Shown: positions 51,542-58,759 of the stretch, piece by piece
How the letters are laid out: every line of letters begins with the position of its first letter
How positions within the stretch are numbered: the first letter of the stretch is position 1
The notes under the pieces: generated by a model
The model's input: the letters and a program-made list of their open reading frames with translations, nothing else
The model's database searches: none
Told to the model about the DNA's origin: nothing
Made by a program: the position numbers and the translations under genes
Origin: Isosphaeraceae bacterium
GTDB lineage: Bacteria > Planctomycetota > Planctomycetia > Isosphaerales > Isosphaeraceae
Length of the DNA: 64,000 nucleotides
Assembly (NCBI GenBank): GCA_025356475.1
Contig: JANXSX010000122.1
Span: 1 to 64,000 of the forward strand
Direction of reading: 5' to 3'

Positions 51542-52468
51542 TTGCATGAAGATGCGATCCGCAAGGCGGATGTTCTGATCGAGGCCTTAGGCCACATCCG
51601 GCAGTTTCACGGCAAGTACACAGTGATCAAACTCGGTGGCTCGGTCATGGAGAGCCCAGAAGCCCTTCGCGCCTTGCTGGTAGATGTCGTGTTCATGCAG
51701 TCCGTTGGTATGAGGCCGGTGGTTGTCCACGGTGGTGGCAAAGCGATCACGTATGCCATGGAACAAGCAGGCCTCAAGGCCCACTTTGTTCAGGGGCGTC
51801 GATATACGGATAAGGCGACTCTTGATATCGTGGCCAGGGTGCTCGCCGAGGAAATTAATCTCGACCTAGAGCGTCACATCAATAAGTTCGGCGGTCGGGC
51901 CCGGGGCTTGCATCACAAGTCTCACCAATGCCTCTATGGTCGGAAATTGACGCATCTTGATGGTAAAGAGATCGACCTTGGGATGGTCGGTGAGGTGACC
52001 GAGGTCGACGTGCCACCGATCGAAGACCTTTGCGTGGCAGGAGTTGTGCCTCTTCTGCCCTCATTGGCGGAGGACGACGACGGCGGTCTGCTGAATGTGA
52101 ATGCCGACACAGCGGCCGCAGCGGTCGCGATGGCATTGAAGGCGGAAAAGCTTGTCTTCTTAACCGACACGCCCGGGATTCTTCGTGATCGGAACGAACC
52201 CTTAAGTCTCATTCCGAGTCTGACGCCCATCGCCTGTCGAGAACTGATCGCCCAGGGGGTCATTGCCAGCGGGATGCTTCCCAAGATTGAAGCGTGTCTG
52301 GCAAGCCTTGAAGCGGGAGTCAAGAAGGTGCATATCATCGACGGTCGGCTCAGGCACTCGCTCCTCGTCGAGATGTACACCGACCAAGGGGTTGGCACTG
52401 AGATCACGCTGGGTAACCAGCCGAGTGTCGATCACTCCGGGCGAAAATTGGTCGGAGCGAGGTCGTAG
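51542..52468 (+). CDS. argB: Acetylglutamate kinase
   Basis: About 308 residues. The amino-acid-kinase fold is clear: K-L-G-G-S-V-M near residue 26, V-V-H-G-G-G-K-A-I near 60, N-V-N-A-D-T-A-A-A near 180 and F-L-T-D-T-P-G-I near 205, and the C-terminal G-M-L-P-K-I-E-A-C that faces the active site. It phosphorylates N-acetylglutamate, the second step of arginine synthesis. No ATG is available at the right place; TTG 51542 with AAGG nine bases before fits the family start, while a TTG at 51497 gives an unneeded extension. argD follows after 128 bases. Confidence 0.92.
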   Translation: MHEDAIRKADVLIEALGHIRQFHGKYTVIKLGGSVMESPEALRALLVDVVFMQSVGMRPVVVHGGGKAITYAMEQAGLKAHFVQGRRYTDKATLDIVARVLAEEINLDLERHINKFGGRARGLHHKSHQCLYGRKLTHLDGKEIDLGMVGEVTEVDVPPIEDLCVAGVVPLLPSLAEDDDGGLLNVNADTAAAAVAMALKAEKLVFLTDTPGILRDRNEPLSLIPSLTPIACRELIAQGVIASGMLPKIEACLASLEAGVKKVHIIDGRLRHSLLVEMYTDQGVGTEITLGNQPSVDHSGRKLVGARS

Positions 52469-52596
52469 GTACAAGTCATCTTGGAACCACCGACGCAATC
52501 AGCGATTGATTGCCCGGACCAAGTCCCAACCGCGACCTCGTTTGACGCTTCCTGTTGAATCGAAAGCAATTCCTCTTGAAACCGGAGTCCCCTGCA

Positions 52597-53808
52597 TTGG
52601 CCCACGCCACGACCCAAACCTCGGCTGAGACGATTGCTCAGTTCGATCGCTATGTGATCCCCAACTACCGCCGTTACCCGGTGTGCTTGGTCAGGGGCGA
52701 GGGGTCGCTCGTGTGGGATGCCGAAGGGAGGCAGTATCTCGACTTCTTCCCAGGCTGGGGCTGTAACCTGCTGGGCCATTGCCCGCCTCGTCTGGTAGAA
52801 GCCGTTCGCGAGCAGGTGGGCCAACTGATCCATGTGCCGAATACCTGGTATATGGAAGCCCAAGGCCAGTTCGCCCAGGCACTCTCGGAACGCTCGTTTG
52901 GTGGGCAGGCCTTCTTCTGCAACAGCGGGGCTGAGGCCAATGAGGCCGCAATCAAGCTGGCGCGGGTTTATGGGTCGGCCCAAGGCAAGTACAAGATCAT
53001 GACCATGGAACATGGCTTTCATGGTCGGACCTATGCTGCGCTCTCAGCGACCGCCCAACCGAAGTACCATCAGGGTTTTGAGCCGATGGTGCCCGGTTTT
53101 ACGTATGTCGCCCACAACGATCTCGCGGCGGCTGAAGCGGCATTCGATGCCGAGACTGCCGCGATCTTGATCGAGCCGATCCAGGGCGAAGGGGGAATCA
53201 ATCTCCCTGCCGACGGCTACCTCGAAGGGCTTCGAGCCCTCTGTGACAAGCATGGCGCGCTTCTGATGATGGACGAGGTCCAGACCGGGCTCGGTCGGAC
53301 CGGCGAGTGGTTCGCTTACCAGCACTACGGCTTCGTGCCTGACGTTCTGACCTGCGCCAAGGCGCTCGCCGGCGGGATCGCGGCTGGGGTGATGCTCGCG
53401 AAGCGCGAAGTCGCCGCAGTCCTCAAGCCGGGGATGCACGCCAGCACGTTTGGCGGCAACCCGATCGCCTGTCGGGCGGGTTTGGCCGCGATCGAGACGA
53501 TTGAGGAAGAGGGTTTGCTGGTTCGCGGTGAGGCGATCGGCGAGCGATTCCGCACTCACTTCGAGCAGATGCGTGCCGATCGTCCGGATCTCGTCAAAGA
53601 TATCCGGATCCGCGGAGTGATGATCGGCCTGGAACTCACCGTCGATGCGTCCACAGTCGTAGCGGAGTCTCTGAATCGCCAACTCTTGATCAACGCGACT
53701 CATGGGACGGTGATTCGTCTCTTGCCGGCGTTGACGATCAGTGACCAGCAGGTGGACGAGGGTTGTGCCTTGCTCGCCGAGATCCTTAGCGGCCTGCCCG
53801 CGTCTTGA
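52597..53808 (+). CDS. argD: Acetylornithine aminotransferase
   Basis: About 403 residues of a class III PLP aminotransferase: F-C-N-S-G-A-E-A-N-E-A-A-I-K near residue 107, G-F-H-G-R-T near 137, D-E-V-Q-T-G-L-G-R-T near 228, and the PLP lysine in T-C-A-K-A-L-A-G-G near 257. It makes N-acetylornithine. I chose TTG 52597, which has GGAG nine bases upstream in the sequence GGAGTCCCC also seen before argF; the frame opens at a TTG at 52555. It lies between argB and argF in the expected gene order. Confidence 0.92.
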   Translation: MAHATTQTSAETIAQFDRYVIPNYRRYPVCLVRGEGSLVWDAEGRQYLDFFPGWGCNLLGHCPPRLVEAVREQVGQLIHVPNTWYMEAQGQFAQALSERSFGGQAFFCNSGAEANEAAIKLARVYGSAQGKYKIMTMEHGFHGRTYAALSATAQPKYHQGFEPMVPGFTYVAHNDLAAAEAAFDAETAAILIEPIQGEGGINLPADGYLEGLRALCDKHGALLMMDEVQTGLGRTGEWFAYQHYGFVPDVLTCAKALAGGIAAGVMLAKREVAAVLKPGMHASTFGGNPIACRAGLAAIETIEEEGLLVRGEAIGERFRTHFEQMRADRPDLVKDIRIRGVMIGLELTVDASTVVAESLNRQLLINATHGTVIRLLPALTISDQQVDEGCALLAEILSGLPAS

Positions 53809-53838
53809 CCAATTTTGCAACGCGAGGGAGTCCCCGCG

Positions 53839-54813
53839 ATGTTCCGTCATTTTGTCGACCTCTTTGATCTGACGCCCCAAACTGCAGCCGACCTCCTCGA
53901 CCAAGCGATCGCGCTCAAACGCGACGATCGCGAAGGTCGGAGGCCTGCGTATTTGGCAGGTCGAACGCTCGGTCTGGTCTTCGAGAAGCCGTCCCTGCGC
54001 ACCAGGGTCAGCTTCGAGGCGGCGATCGCTCAGCTTGGCGGGCAAGCGATCTTCCTTCCCGGCAAGGATGTTGGACTCGGTGTTCGGGAAAGCGTCGCTG
54101 ACTTCGCTCGTGTCATCAGTCAATATGTCGATGCGCTCGCAATTCGCACGTTCGCACAAGAGACTGTGGACGAGTTAGCTCGATATGCGACGATCCCCGT
54201 CATCAATGCCTTATCCGACGCAGCTCACCCCTGTCAGGCGATGGCGGATCTACTCACGGTCCGCGAGACTTTTGGAGCTCTCGAAGGGCTGAAGCTCGTG
54301 TTCGTGGGCGATGGCAACAACGTCGCGCGGTCATTGGCCCTGGCGTGTGCGTTATTCCAGGTCGAATTCGTCCTAGCCTGCCCCGCCGCCTACGACTTCC
54401 CTGAGGAATTCAAGACGCGATTCCACGAGTCGTTTCCTAACATTCATCTCAACGTCGAACATGATGCGAATCTCGCCGTTCGCAATGCCGACGTCCTCTA
54501 CACGGATGTCTGGGCGAGTATGGGCCAAGAGCACGAAGCCGAGGAGCGGCGAGGGGTTTTCGCCCCCTACCAGGTGAATGAGGCTCTCCTGGGCCAAGCC
54601 CGGCCCGAGGCGATCTTCTTGCACTGCCTCCCCGCCCACCGAGGCGAAGAAGTGACCGATCAGGTTCTCGATTGCGAACGCAGCATGGTCATCCCTCAAG
54701 CGGCGAATCGGCTTCACTTCCAGAAGGCGTTGTTGCTCTGGTTGCTGCAGGATCGAGTCGTCGAAACGACACCCCGGCTGGTCACCACACCGAAGCTGCG
54801 GACCCAGGCCTGA
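53839..54813 (+). CDS. argF: Ornithine carbamoyltransferase
   Basis: 324 residues. The carbamoyl-phosphate motif appears as S-L-R-T-R in E-K-P-S-L-R-T-R-V-S-F-E (serine in place of the first S-T), H-P-C-Q-A-M-A-D near residue 132, F-V-G-D-G-N-N-V near 155 and H-C-L-P-A-H-R-G-E-E-V near 268. It converts ornithine to citrulline. ATG 53839 follows GGGAGTCCCCGCG; a TTG-type start at 53815 in frame is less likely. It ends the argB-argD-argF run and converges with the small lipoprotein gene at 54829. Confidence 0.95.
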   Translation: MFRHFVDLFDLTPQTAADLLDQAIALKRDDREGRRPAYLAGRTLGLVFEKPSLRTRVSFEAAIAQLGGQAIFLPGKDVGLGVRESVADFARVISQYVDALAIRTFAQETVDELARYATIPVINALSDAAHPCQAMADLLTVRETFGALEGLKLVFVGDGNNVARSLALACALFQVEFVLACPAAYDFPEEFKTRFHESFPNIHLNVEHDANLAVRNADVLYTDVWASMGQEHEAEERRGVFAPYQVNEALLGQARPEAIFLHCLPAHRGEEVTDQVLDCERSMVIPQAANRLHFQKALLLWLLQDRVVETTPRLVTTPKLRTQA

Positions 54814-54828
54814 CCTCAGCCAGTTGGT

Positions 54829-55338
54829 TTAGTGTCGCTTTTCCGGCAGAGCTTGGATCTCAGGATCGTCAGGGAAGGCGTGTTTCGCCAGTTTGAGAAT
54901 GTCTGGTCGAACTGGCCCGAACTCCTGCCAGGCACTCGGGCCAAGTGTCATGACATCGCACTTGAAGCAGAACAGGGCGTCGACGGAGTTGCCCTTCGTA
55001 TCGACGATCCGGAAGGCGACTCCGGGATAGAACCCGCACTTCAACGTGTTCGAAGTGAGGCTTCTCCCTTCGAGGATCTTGCAGAGCCGGAGTGCGGTAG
55101 GTTGGTCAAGCTTCGTCCCCCTGGCCAAAATCTTGAAACGACCGATGGTCTGGCCTGGGATTGGCAGTGTCTCGTCGGGATCGACCCGGAACGATTCCAA
55201 GTACTCGGGATTGCTGAGGATCGCTTTGGTCGCAGGGTCAAGCCCGTCGCGAAGGACTGGTTCTCCAGGACCACATGAGGCAATGCCGACGACCAAGGCT
55301 GTTAAAACCGCGAGGGCCATCGTCGCTTTGCGTCTCAT
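54829..55338 (-). CDS. Putative lipoprotein with C-F-K-C-D motif
   Basis: 169 residues with a lipoprotein signal (A-L-V-V-G-I-A-S-C, Cys22). The mature part ends in D-A-L-F-C-F-K-C-D-V-M-T-L-G-P-S-A, then F-G-P-V-R-P-D-I-L-K-L-A-K-H-A-F-P-D-D-P-E-I-Q-A-L-P. ATG 55338 begins the signal; the frame extends further upstream only as overlap. It is a close paralogue of the next gene on the same strand. The C-x-x-C pair could bind a metal or form a disulphide; no function is known. Confidence 0.68.
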   Translation of the reverse strand: MRRKATMALAVLTALVVGIASCGPGEPVLRDGLDPATKAILSNPEYLESFRVDPDETLPIPGQTIGRFKILARGTKLDQPTALRLCKILEGRSLTSNTLKCGFYPGVAFRIVDTKGNSVDALFCFKCDVMTLGPSAWQEFGPVRPDILKLAKHAFPDDPEIQALPEKRH

Positions 55339-55390
55339 CGTCGGGCTCCTTGTCCGAAGTGTGAAGATGTCGACAGCGTTGATCTTCGAT

Positions 55391-55900
55391 TCAGCGCTTC
55401 TGGCTGGGCAACTCCTGAATGCTAAGATCGTCCGGCAAGCCTTTCTTCGCGAGCTTGAGAACTCTTCCACGTACTGACCTAAAGTTATGCCTCGCGCTTG
55501 ATCCAAGCTCCATGACATCGCACGCGAAACAAAAGAGGGCGTCTACCGACTTGCCCTCCGTGTCCGCGATCTGGAACGCGACCGCTGGCGCAAAGGGGCA
55601 CCGACTCCCGGACACAGGGAGAGCGTCACCAACCAGAATGTTGACAAGTTCACGAACATCGGTGTCATCAAGTTTGGAGCCCGTCGCGAAGATCGGATAT
55701 CCACGAATCGATTCATTCGTGGTGTCGTCGGACTTCGGGCCTTTAATCCGTAAGGTTTTTACGCTGGACGCACCTTTGAGGATCGACCGAGTTGATTCGT
55801 CAAGCTGGTCTCGAAGCAGCGTGAGTTCCGGGTCTGCCTGGCGACTACTGCCGACCGAAGCTGTTACCGCTACGACCACGATCACTACAAAGATTCGCAT
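55391..55900 (-). CDS. Secreted paralogue with C-F-A-C-D motif
   Basis: 169 residues with a Sec signal (M-R-I-F-V-V-I-V-V-V-A-V-T-A-S-V-G-S-S). ATG 55900 has GAGG six bases upstream. The C-terminal half aligns with the neighbour at 54829: F-A-T-G-S-K-L-D-D against A-R-G-T-K-L-D-Q, then K-S-V-D-A-L-F-C-F-A-C-D-V-M-E-L-G-S-S-A, V-L-K-L-A-K, and I-Q-E-L-P. The signals differ, one lipoprotein and one ordinary, so the products may be located differently. The tandem arises from duplication, with substantial divergence. Confidence 0.68.
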   Translation of the reverse strand: MRIFVVIVVVAVTASVGSSRQADPELTLLRDQLDESTRSILKGASSVKTLRIKGPKSDDTTNESIRGYPIFATGSKLDDTDVRELVNILVGDALPVSGSRCPFAPAVAFQIADTEGKSVDALFCFACDVMELGSSARHNFRSVRGRVLKLAKKGLPDDLSIQELPSQKR

Positions 55901-55978
55901 GTTCAGCCTCGTCAACGCAGTGCCGGTTGTGGTCTGATACGCGAAATCAAGCTCGAACCGAGTTCAAGGCGAAACCCA

Positions 55979-56731
55979 ATGACACCACGACATGATGGTC
56001 GGATGCCCAGCGAGATCCGTCCGGTTTCCCTCCAGCGAGGTTTCGTCCGGACCAGTCCCGGGAGTGTGCTCTACCGCGCTGGAGCAACCACAGTACTGGT
56101 CACTGCGCACCTCGCAGACAAGGTTCCGCCGTTTCTCGAAGGGAAGGGAACGGGTTGGCTGACCGCCGAGTATTCCATGTTGCCTGGTAGTACTCCGACC
56201 CGCAAGTCTCGTGGTCCTGACGGACGAGCCACGGAGATCCAGCGTCTGATTGGTCGTAGCCTGCGTGCGATCATTGACATGAAGGCCCTCGGCCCATGGA
56301 CGATCCATATTGATGCCGACGTCCTCGAAGCCGATGGCGGGACTCGAACTGCTGCAATCACAGCCGCCTTCCTGGCGGTGGCCGATGCAATTCGGGTCCG
56401 GATGGGGGCGCACCGAGTCCCTGAAATTCTCAAGGACAGCGTCGCGGCGATCAGCGCTGGGATTGTCAAAGGCGAGCCGGTCGTCGACCTGGATTACGTC
56501 GAAGATTCGACCGCCGATGTGGACATGAATGTGGTTCGACTGGGAAGGGGCGGCCTGGTCGAAGTACAGGGGACCGGCGAGGGGGGGACGTTCACGCGTG
56601 GGCAGTTGCAAGCCTTACTTGACCTGGCGGAGTCGGGCATTGATCGTTTGACGATGCTCCAACGCGAGGTTCTGGCGGGCGATTGGCCGTTTTCGGAAAC
56701 CGACCTAGGCGGGATTGGCAACATTGGTTAA
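55979..56731 (+). CDS. rph: Ribonuclease PH
   Basis: 250 residues, the normal size. R-P-V-S-L-Q-R-G-F near the start, W-L-T-A-E-Y-S-M-L-P-G-S-T near 60, R-A-T-E-I-Q-R-L-I-G-R-S-L-R near 84, D-A-D-V-L-E-A-D-G-G-T-R-T-A near 112 and D-L-D-Y-x-E-D-S-x-A-x-V-D-M-N-V near 172 are the RNase PH signatures, including phosphate-binding arginines. It trims the 3' end of tRNA precursors with phosphate in the cytoplasm. It is divergent from the small secreted paralogues and is followed by other genes on the plus strand. Confidence 0.95.
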   Translation: MTPRHDGRMPSEIRPVSLQRGFVRTSPGSVLYRAGATTVLVTAHLADKVPPFLEGKGTGWLTAEYSMLPGSTPTRKSRGPDGRATEIQRLIGRSLRAIIDMKALGPWTIHIDADVLEADGGTRTAAITAAFLAVADAIRVRMGAHRVPEILKDSVAAISAGIVKGEPVVDLDYVEDSTADVDMNVVRLGRGGLVEVQGTGEGGTFTRGQLQALLDLAESGIDRLTMLQREVLAGDWPFSETDLGGIGNIG

Positions 56732-56845
56732 ATTCCGGCCCGCAAGTCGCCGGAGTCTGCCCACCTGACATTCCCCCAGTCGCGATCGTAAAAAAGCCGA
56801 ACATTAAGTTCGATCTCACCCGCAAGGATGATGGGGGATTTCGCC

Positions 56846-57973
56846 ATGAGACGGCCTATCGCCGCGACGGCCTTGACCGTCGCACTGCTGACGACCGGCA
56901 CAACGACAGTCGCACTGGGTCAGAACGCTTCGCCCCAGAGGACGAAGCTCTTTGGTCGCTCCCCAGCGGATGCGTTTGCTCCTAAAGAAGCTCCGAAGAG
57001 CGATGCGATGGTCGTTCCGGCCAACCGCGTGCCGGACCTCGTGCCGGCCGACCAGCTTGGTGAGGTCAAGACCGTTTTGCCCACCGAGCCGATCGAGCCC
57101 TACTTGCTCACCAAAGAGAACGGCCCGTTCATGGTTTTGGCCCATACCTTCCGGGGGCCGAATGCGGATAAATATGCACAGGCTCTGGCGATGGAGCTTC
57201 GCCGGGATTATGGTTTGAAGGCGTATGTCTGCCGGATTCGTGACATCCCAATGCATTCAAACGTCTTTGGGATTCCCCCAACGGCCCCTTCCGGTGTCAG
57301 TCAGCCCAATGTCCAGTTCCCTGAGAAGGTCCGAACGACCGACGAGGCTGGCGTGTTCGTGGGCGATTGCAAGACAATCGATGAGTCGGGCAAGCTCTGG
57401 CACCAGGTGAAGAAGATCAAGCCCGTATCGGTCGACGGTGTGCCAACGATGTTCGGATGGCGGAAAGGCCAGGGGTTGAGCCGGGCGTTGAAGACGACGA
57501 ACCCGTTCGTTCCAGCCCAGGTGCTCTTCCCCAAGAAGGCGGACCCGATGATCAAGCAGATCAACGGTGGACCCCACAGCATTTTCGGTTGCACGGGCAA
57601 TTATACGTTACAGGTGGCCGACTTTAGCGGTCGGGTCCGGATGGACGACGGCAGTGTCCGTGCCCAGAGCTTCATGACCGCCAACCTCAAGGAAAGCCCG
57701 CTCGCCTCCGCCGCTGCGGACGCGGAAAAGTTGGCTGAAGGTCTTGCTCGCGACAAGGACGTGCAACAAACTGGCTACAAGCCGTATGTCTACCACGATC
57801 GGTTCAGCAGTAAGGTCACGATGGGTTCATTCAATAGCCCGGACGACCCCAACATCCCCAAGCTCAAGCAGCGATTGCTCGAACTCTCGGGACCGCTCAA
57901 CTCCCGGAAAGCGACCGATGTCTACATCGTCCCCGGCGAATTGATGAAGAATCCATCGCTCGGAAACCAATGA
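56846..57973 (+). CDS. Secreted protein of unknown function
   Basis: 375 residues with a Sec signal (M-R-R-P-I-A-A-T-A-L-T-V-A-L-L-T-T-G, cleavage about 27). The mature part has L-A-H-T-F-R-G-P-N-A-D-K-Y-A-Q-A-L-A-M-E-L-R near 110, which resembles a SPOR-like or small alpha/beta domain, and a repeat of the same style near 285 (A-E-K-L-A-E-G-L-A). ATG 56846 follows GGGGGA at eight bases; ATG 56828 is also in frame. I know similar proteins only as planctomycete hypotheticals. It lies between rph and rdgB, the rdgB start following after 28 bases. Confidence 0.7.
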   Translation: MRRPIAATALTVALLTTGTTTVALGQNASPQRTKLFGRSPADAFAPKEAPKSDAMVVPANRVPDLVPADQLGEVKTVLPTEPIEPYLLTKENGPFMVLAHTFRGPNADKYAQALAMELRRDYGLKAYVCRIRDIPMHSNVFGIPPTAPSGVSQPNVQFPEKVRTTDEAGVFVGDCKTIDESGKLWHQVKKIKPVSVDGVPTMFGWRKGQGLSRALKTTNPFVPAQVLFPKKADPMIKQINGGPHSIFGCTGNYTLQVADFSGRVRMDDGSVRAQSFMTANLKESPLASAAADAEKLAEGLARDKDVQQTGYKPYVYHDRFSSKVTMGSFNSPDDPNIPKLKQRLLELSGPLNSRKATDVYIVPGELMKNPSLGNQ

Positions 57974-58001
57974 TCACGTCTCTAGAGGTGCCCAGTCTGT
58001 G

Positions 58002-58649
58002 ATGCGTGATTTGATCCTCGTCCTTGGCACCAAGAACAAGAAGAAGCTCCGCGAGCTCGCCGAACTCATCGCCCCAGTCTGGGACCCCAATCCCCGGCTG
58101 GGGCGGCTCGATGTCCGGGCCCTTGATGCCTTTGGGCCTACTCCCGATGTGGAGGAGGACGCCCCCGACTTCGCGGGCAACGCTCGCAAGAAGGCGACCG
58201 AGACCGCTCTCGCCGTCGGACATTGGGTCCTTTCCGATGACTCCGGACTCATGGTCGATGCACTTGATGGGGCTCCCGGCGTCTTCTCCGCTCGCTACGC
58301 CGGTGTTCATGGCGCAGACGATGCCAACAATCTGAAGTTGCTCGATGTGATGAGTGACGTTCCCGACGACCAGCGAGGCGCGGCATTCATCTGCGCTTTG
58401 GCTCTCTCGGACCCTTCCGGACAGATCCGCCTCGAAGCCTTCGGCACTTGCCGAGGTCGAATCACTCGCGATTGGCGAGGCCCCCAAGGGTTTGGCTACG
58501 ACCCCCTATTTCTCATCCCCGAATATCATAAAACCTTTGGTGAACTCGGCCCGATCGCCAAGGCCCAGCTCAGCCATCGCGCTCGCGCCTTCGAGAAATT
58601 TCGACCTGGTCTCGACCGCCTGATCGCGTCTGGCCTCTACGTCGGATAA
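58002..58649 (+). CDS. rdgB: RdgB/HAM1 non-canonical purine NTP pyrophosphatase
   Basis: 215 residues: L-G-T-K-N-K-K-K-L-R-E near the start (S/T-x-N-x-x-K), E-D-A-P-D-F-A-G-N-A-R-K-K-A near 52, L-S-D-D-S-G-L-M-V-D-A-L near 80, S-A-R-Y-A-G near 98, G-F-G-Y-D-P-L-F near 167 and S-H-R-A-R-A near 194 are the complete ITPase motifs. It removes XTP and dITP from the nucleotide pool. The start may be GTG 57999 or ATG 58002. It follows a secreted-protein gene closely and ends before a strong terminator. Confidence 0.94.
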   Translation: MRDLILVLGTKNKKKLRELAELIAPVWDPNPRLGRLDVRALDAFGPTPDVEEDAPDFAGNARKKATETALAVGHWVLSDDSGLMVDALDGAPGVFSARYAGVHGADDANNLKLLDVMSDVPDDQRGAAFICALALSDPSGQIRLEAFGTCRGRITRDWRGPQGFGYDPLFLIPEYHKTFGELGPIAKAQLSHRARAFEKFRPGLDRLIASGLYVG

Positions 58650-58696
58650 GCGATTCTTCACATCGGCTCAAGTAGAAGTAGACCATTCGAACGCCA

Positions 58697-58728
58697 AACG
58701 GCTCTCGGAGATGAATCCGAGAGCCGTT
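58697..58728. terminator. Strong bidirectional hairpin between rdgB and the YTV gene
   Basis: AACGGCTCTCGGA at 58697-58709 pairs perfectly with TCCGAGAGCCGTT at 58716-58728 (13 bp, 6-base loop). It lies 48 bases after rdgB and 32 bases from the end of the convergent YTV gene, so it can serve both. Confidence 0.8.
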
Positions 58729-58759
58729 CGGGTTTCAACCAGATCTGATCGTCGAATGA

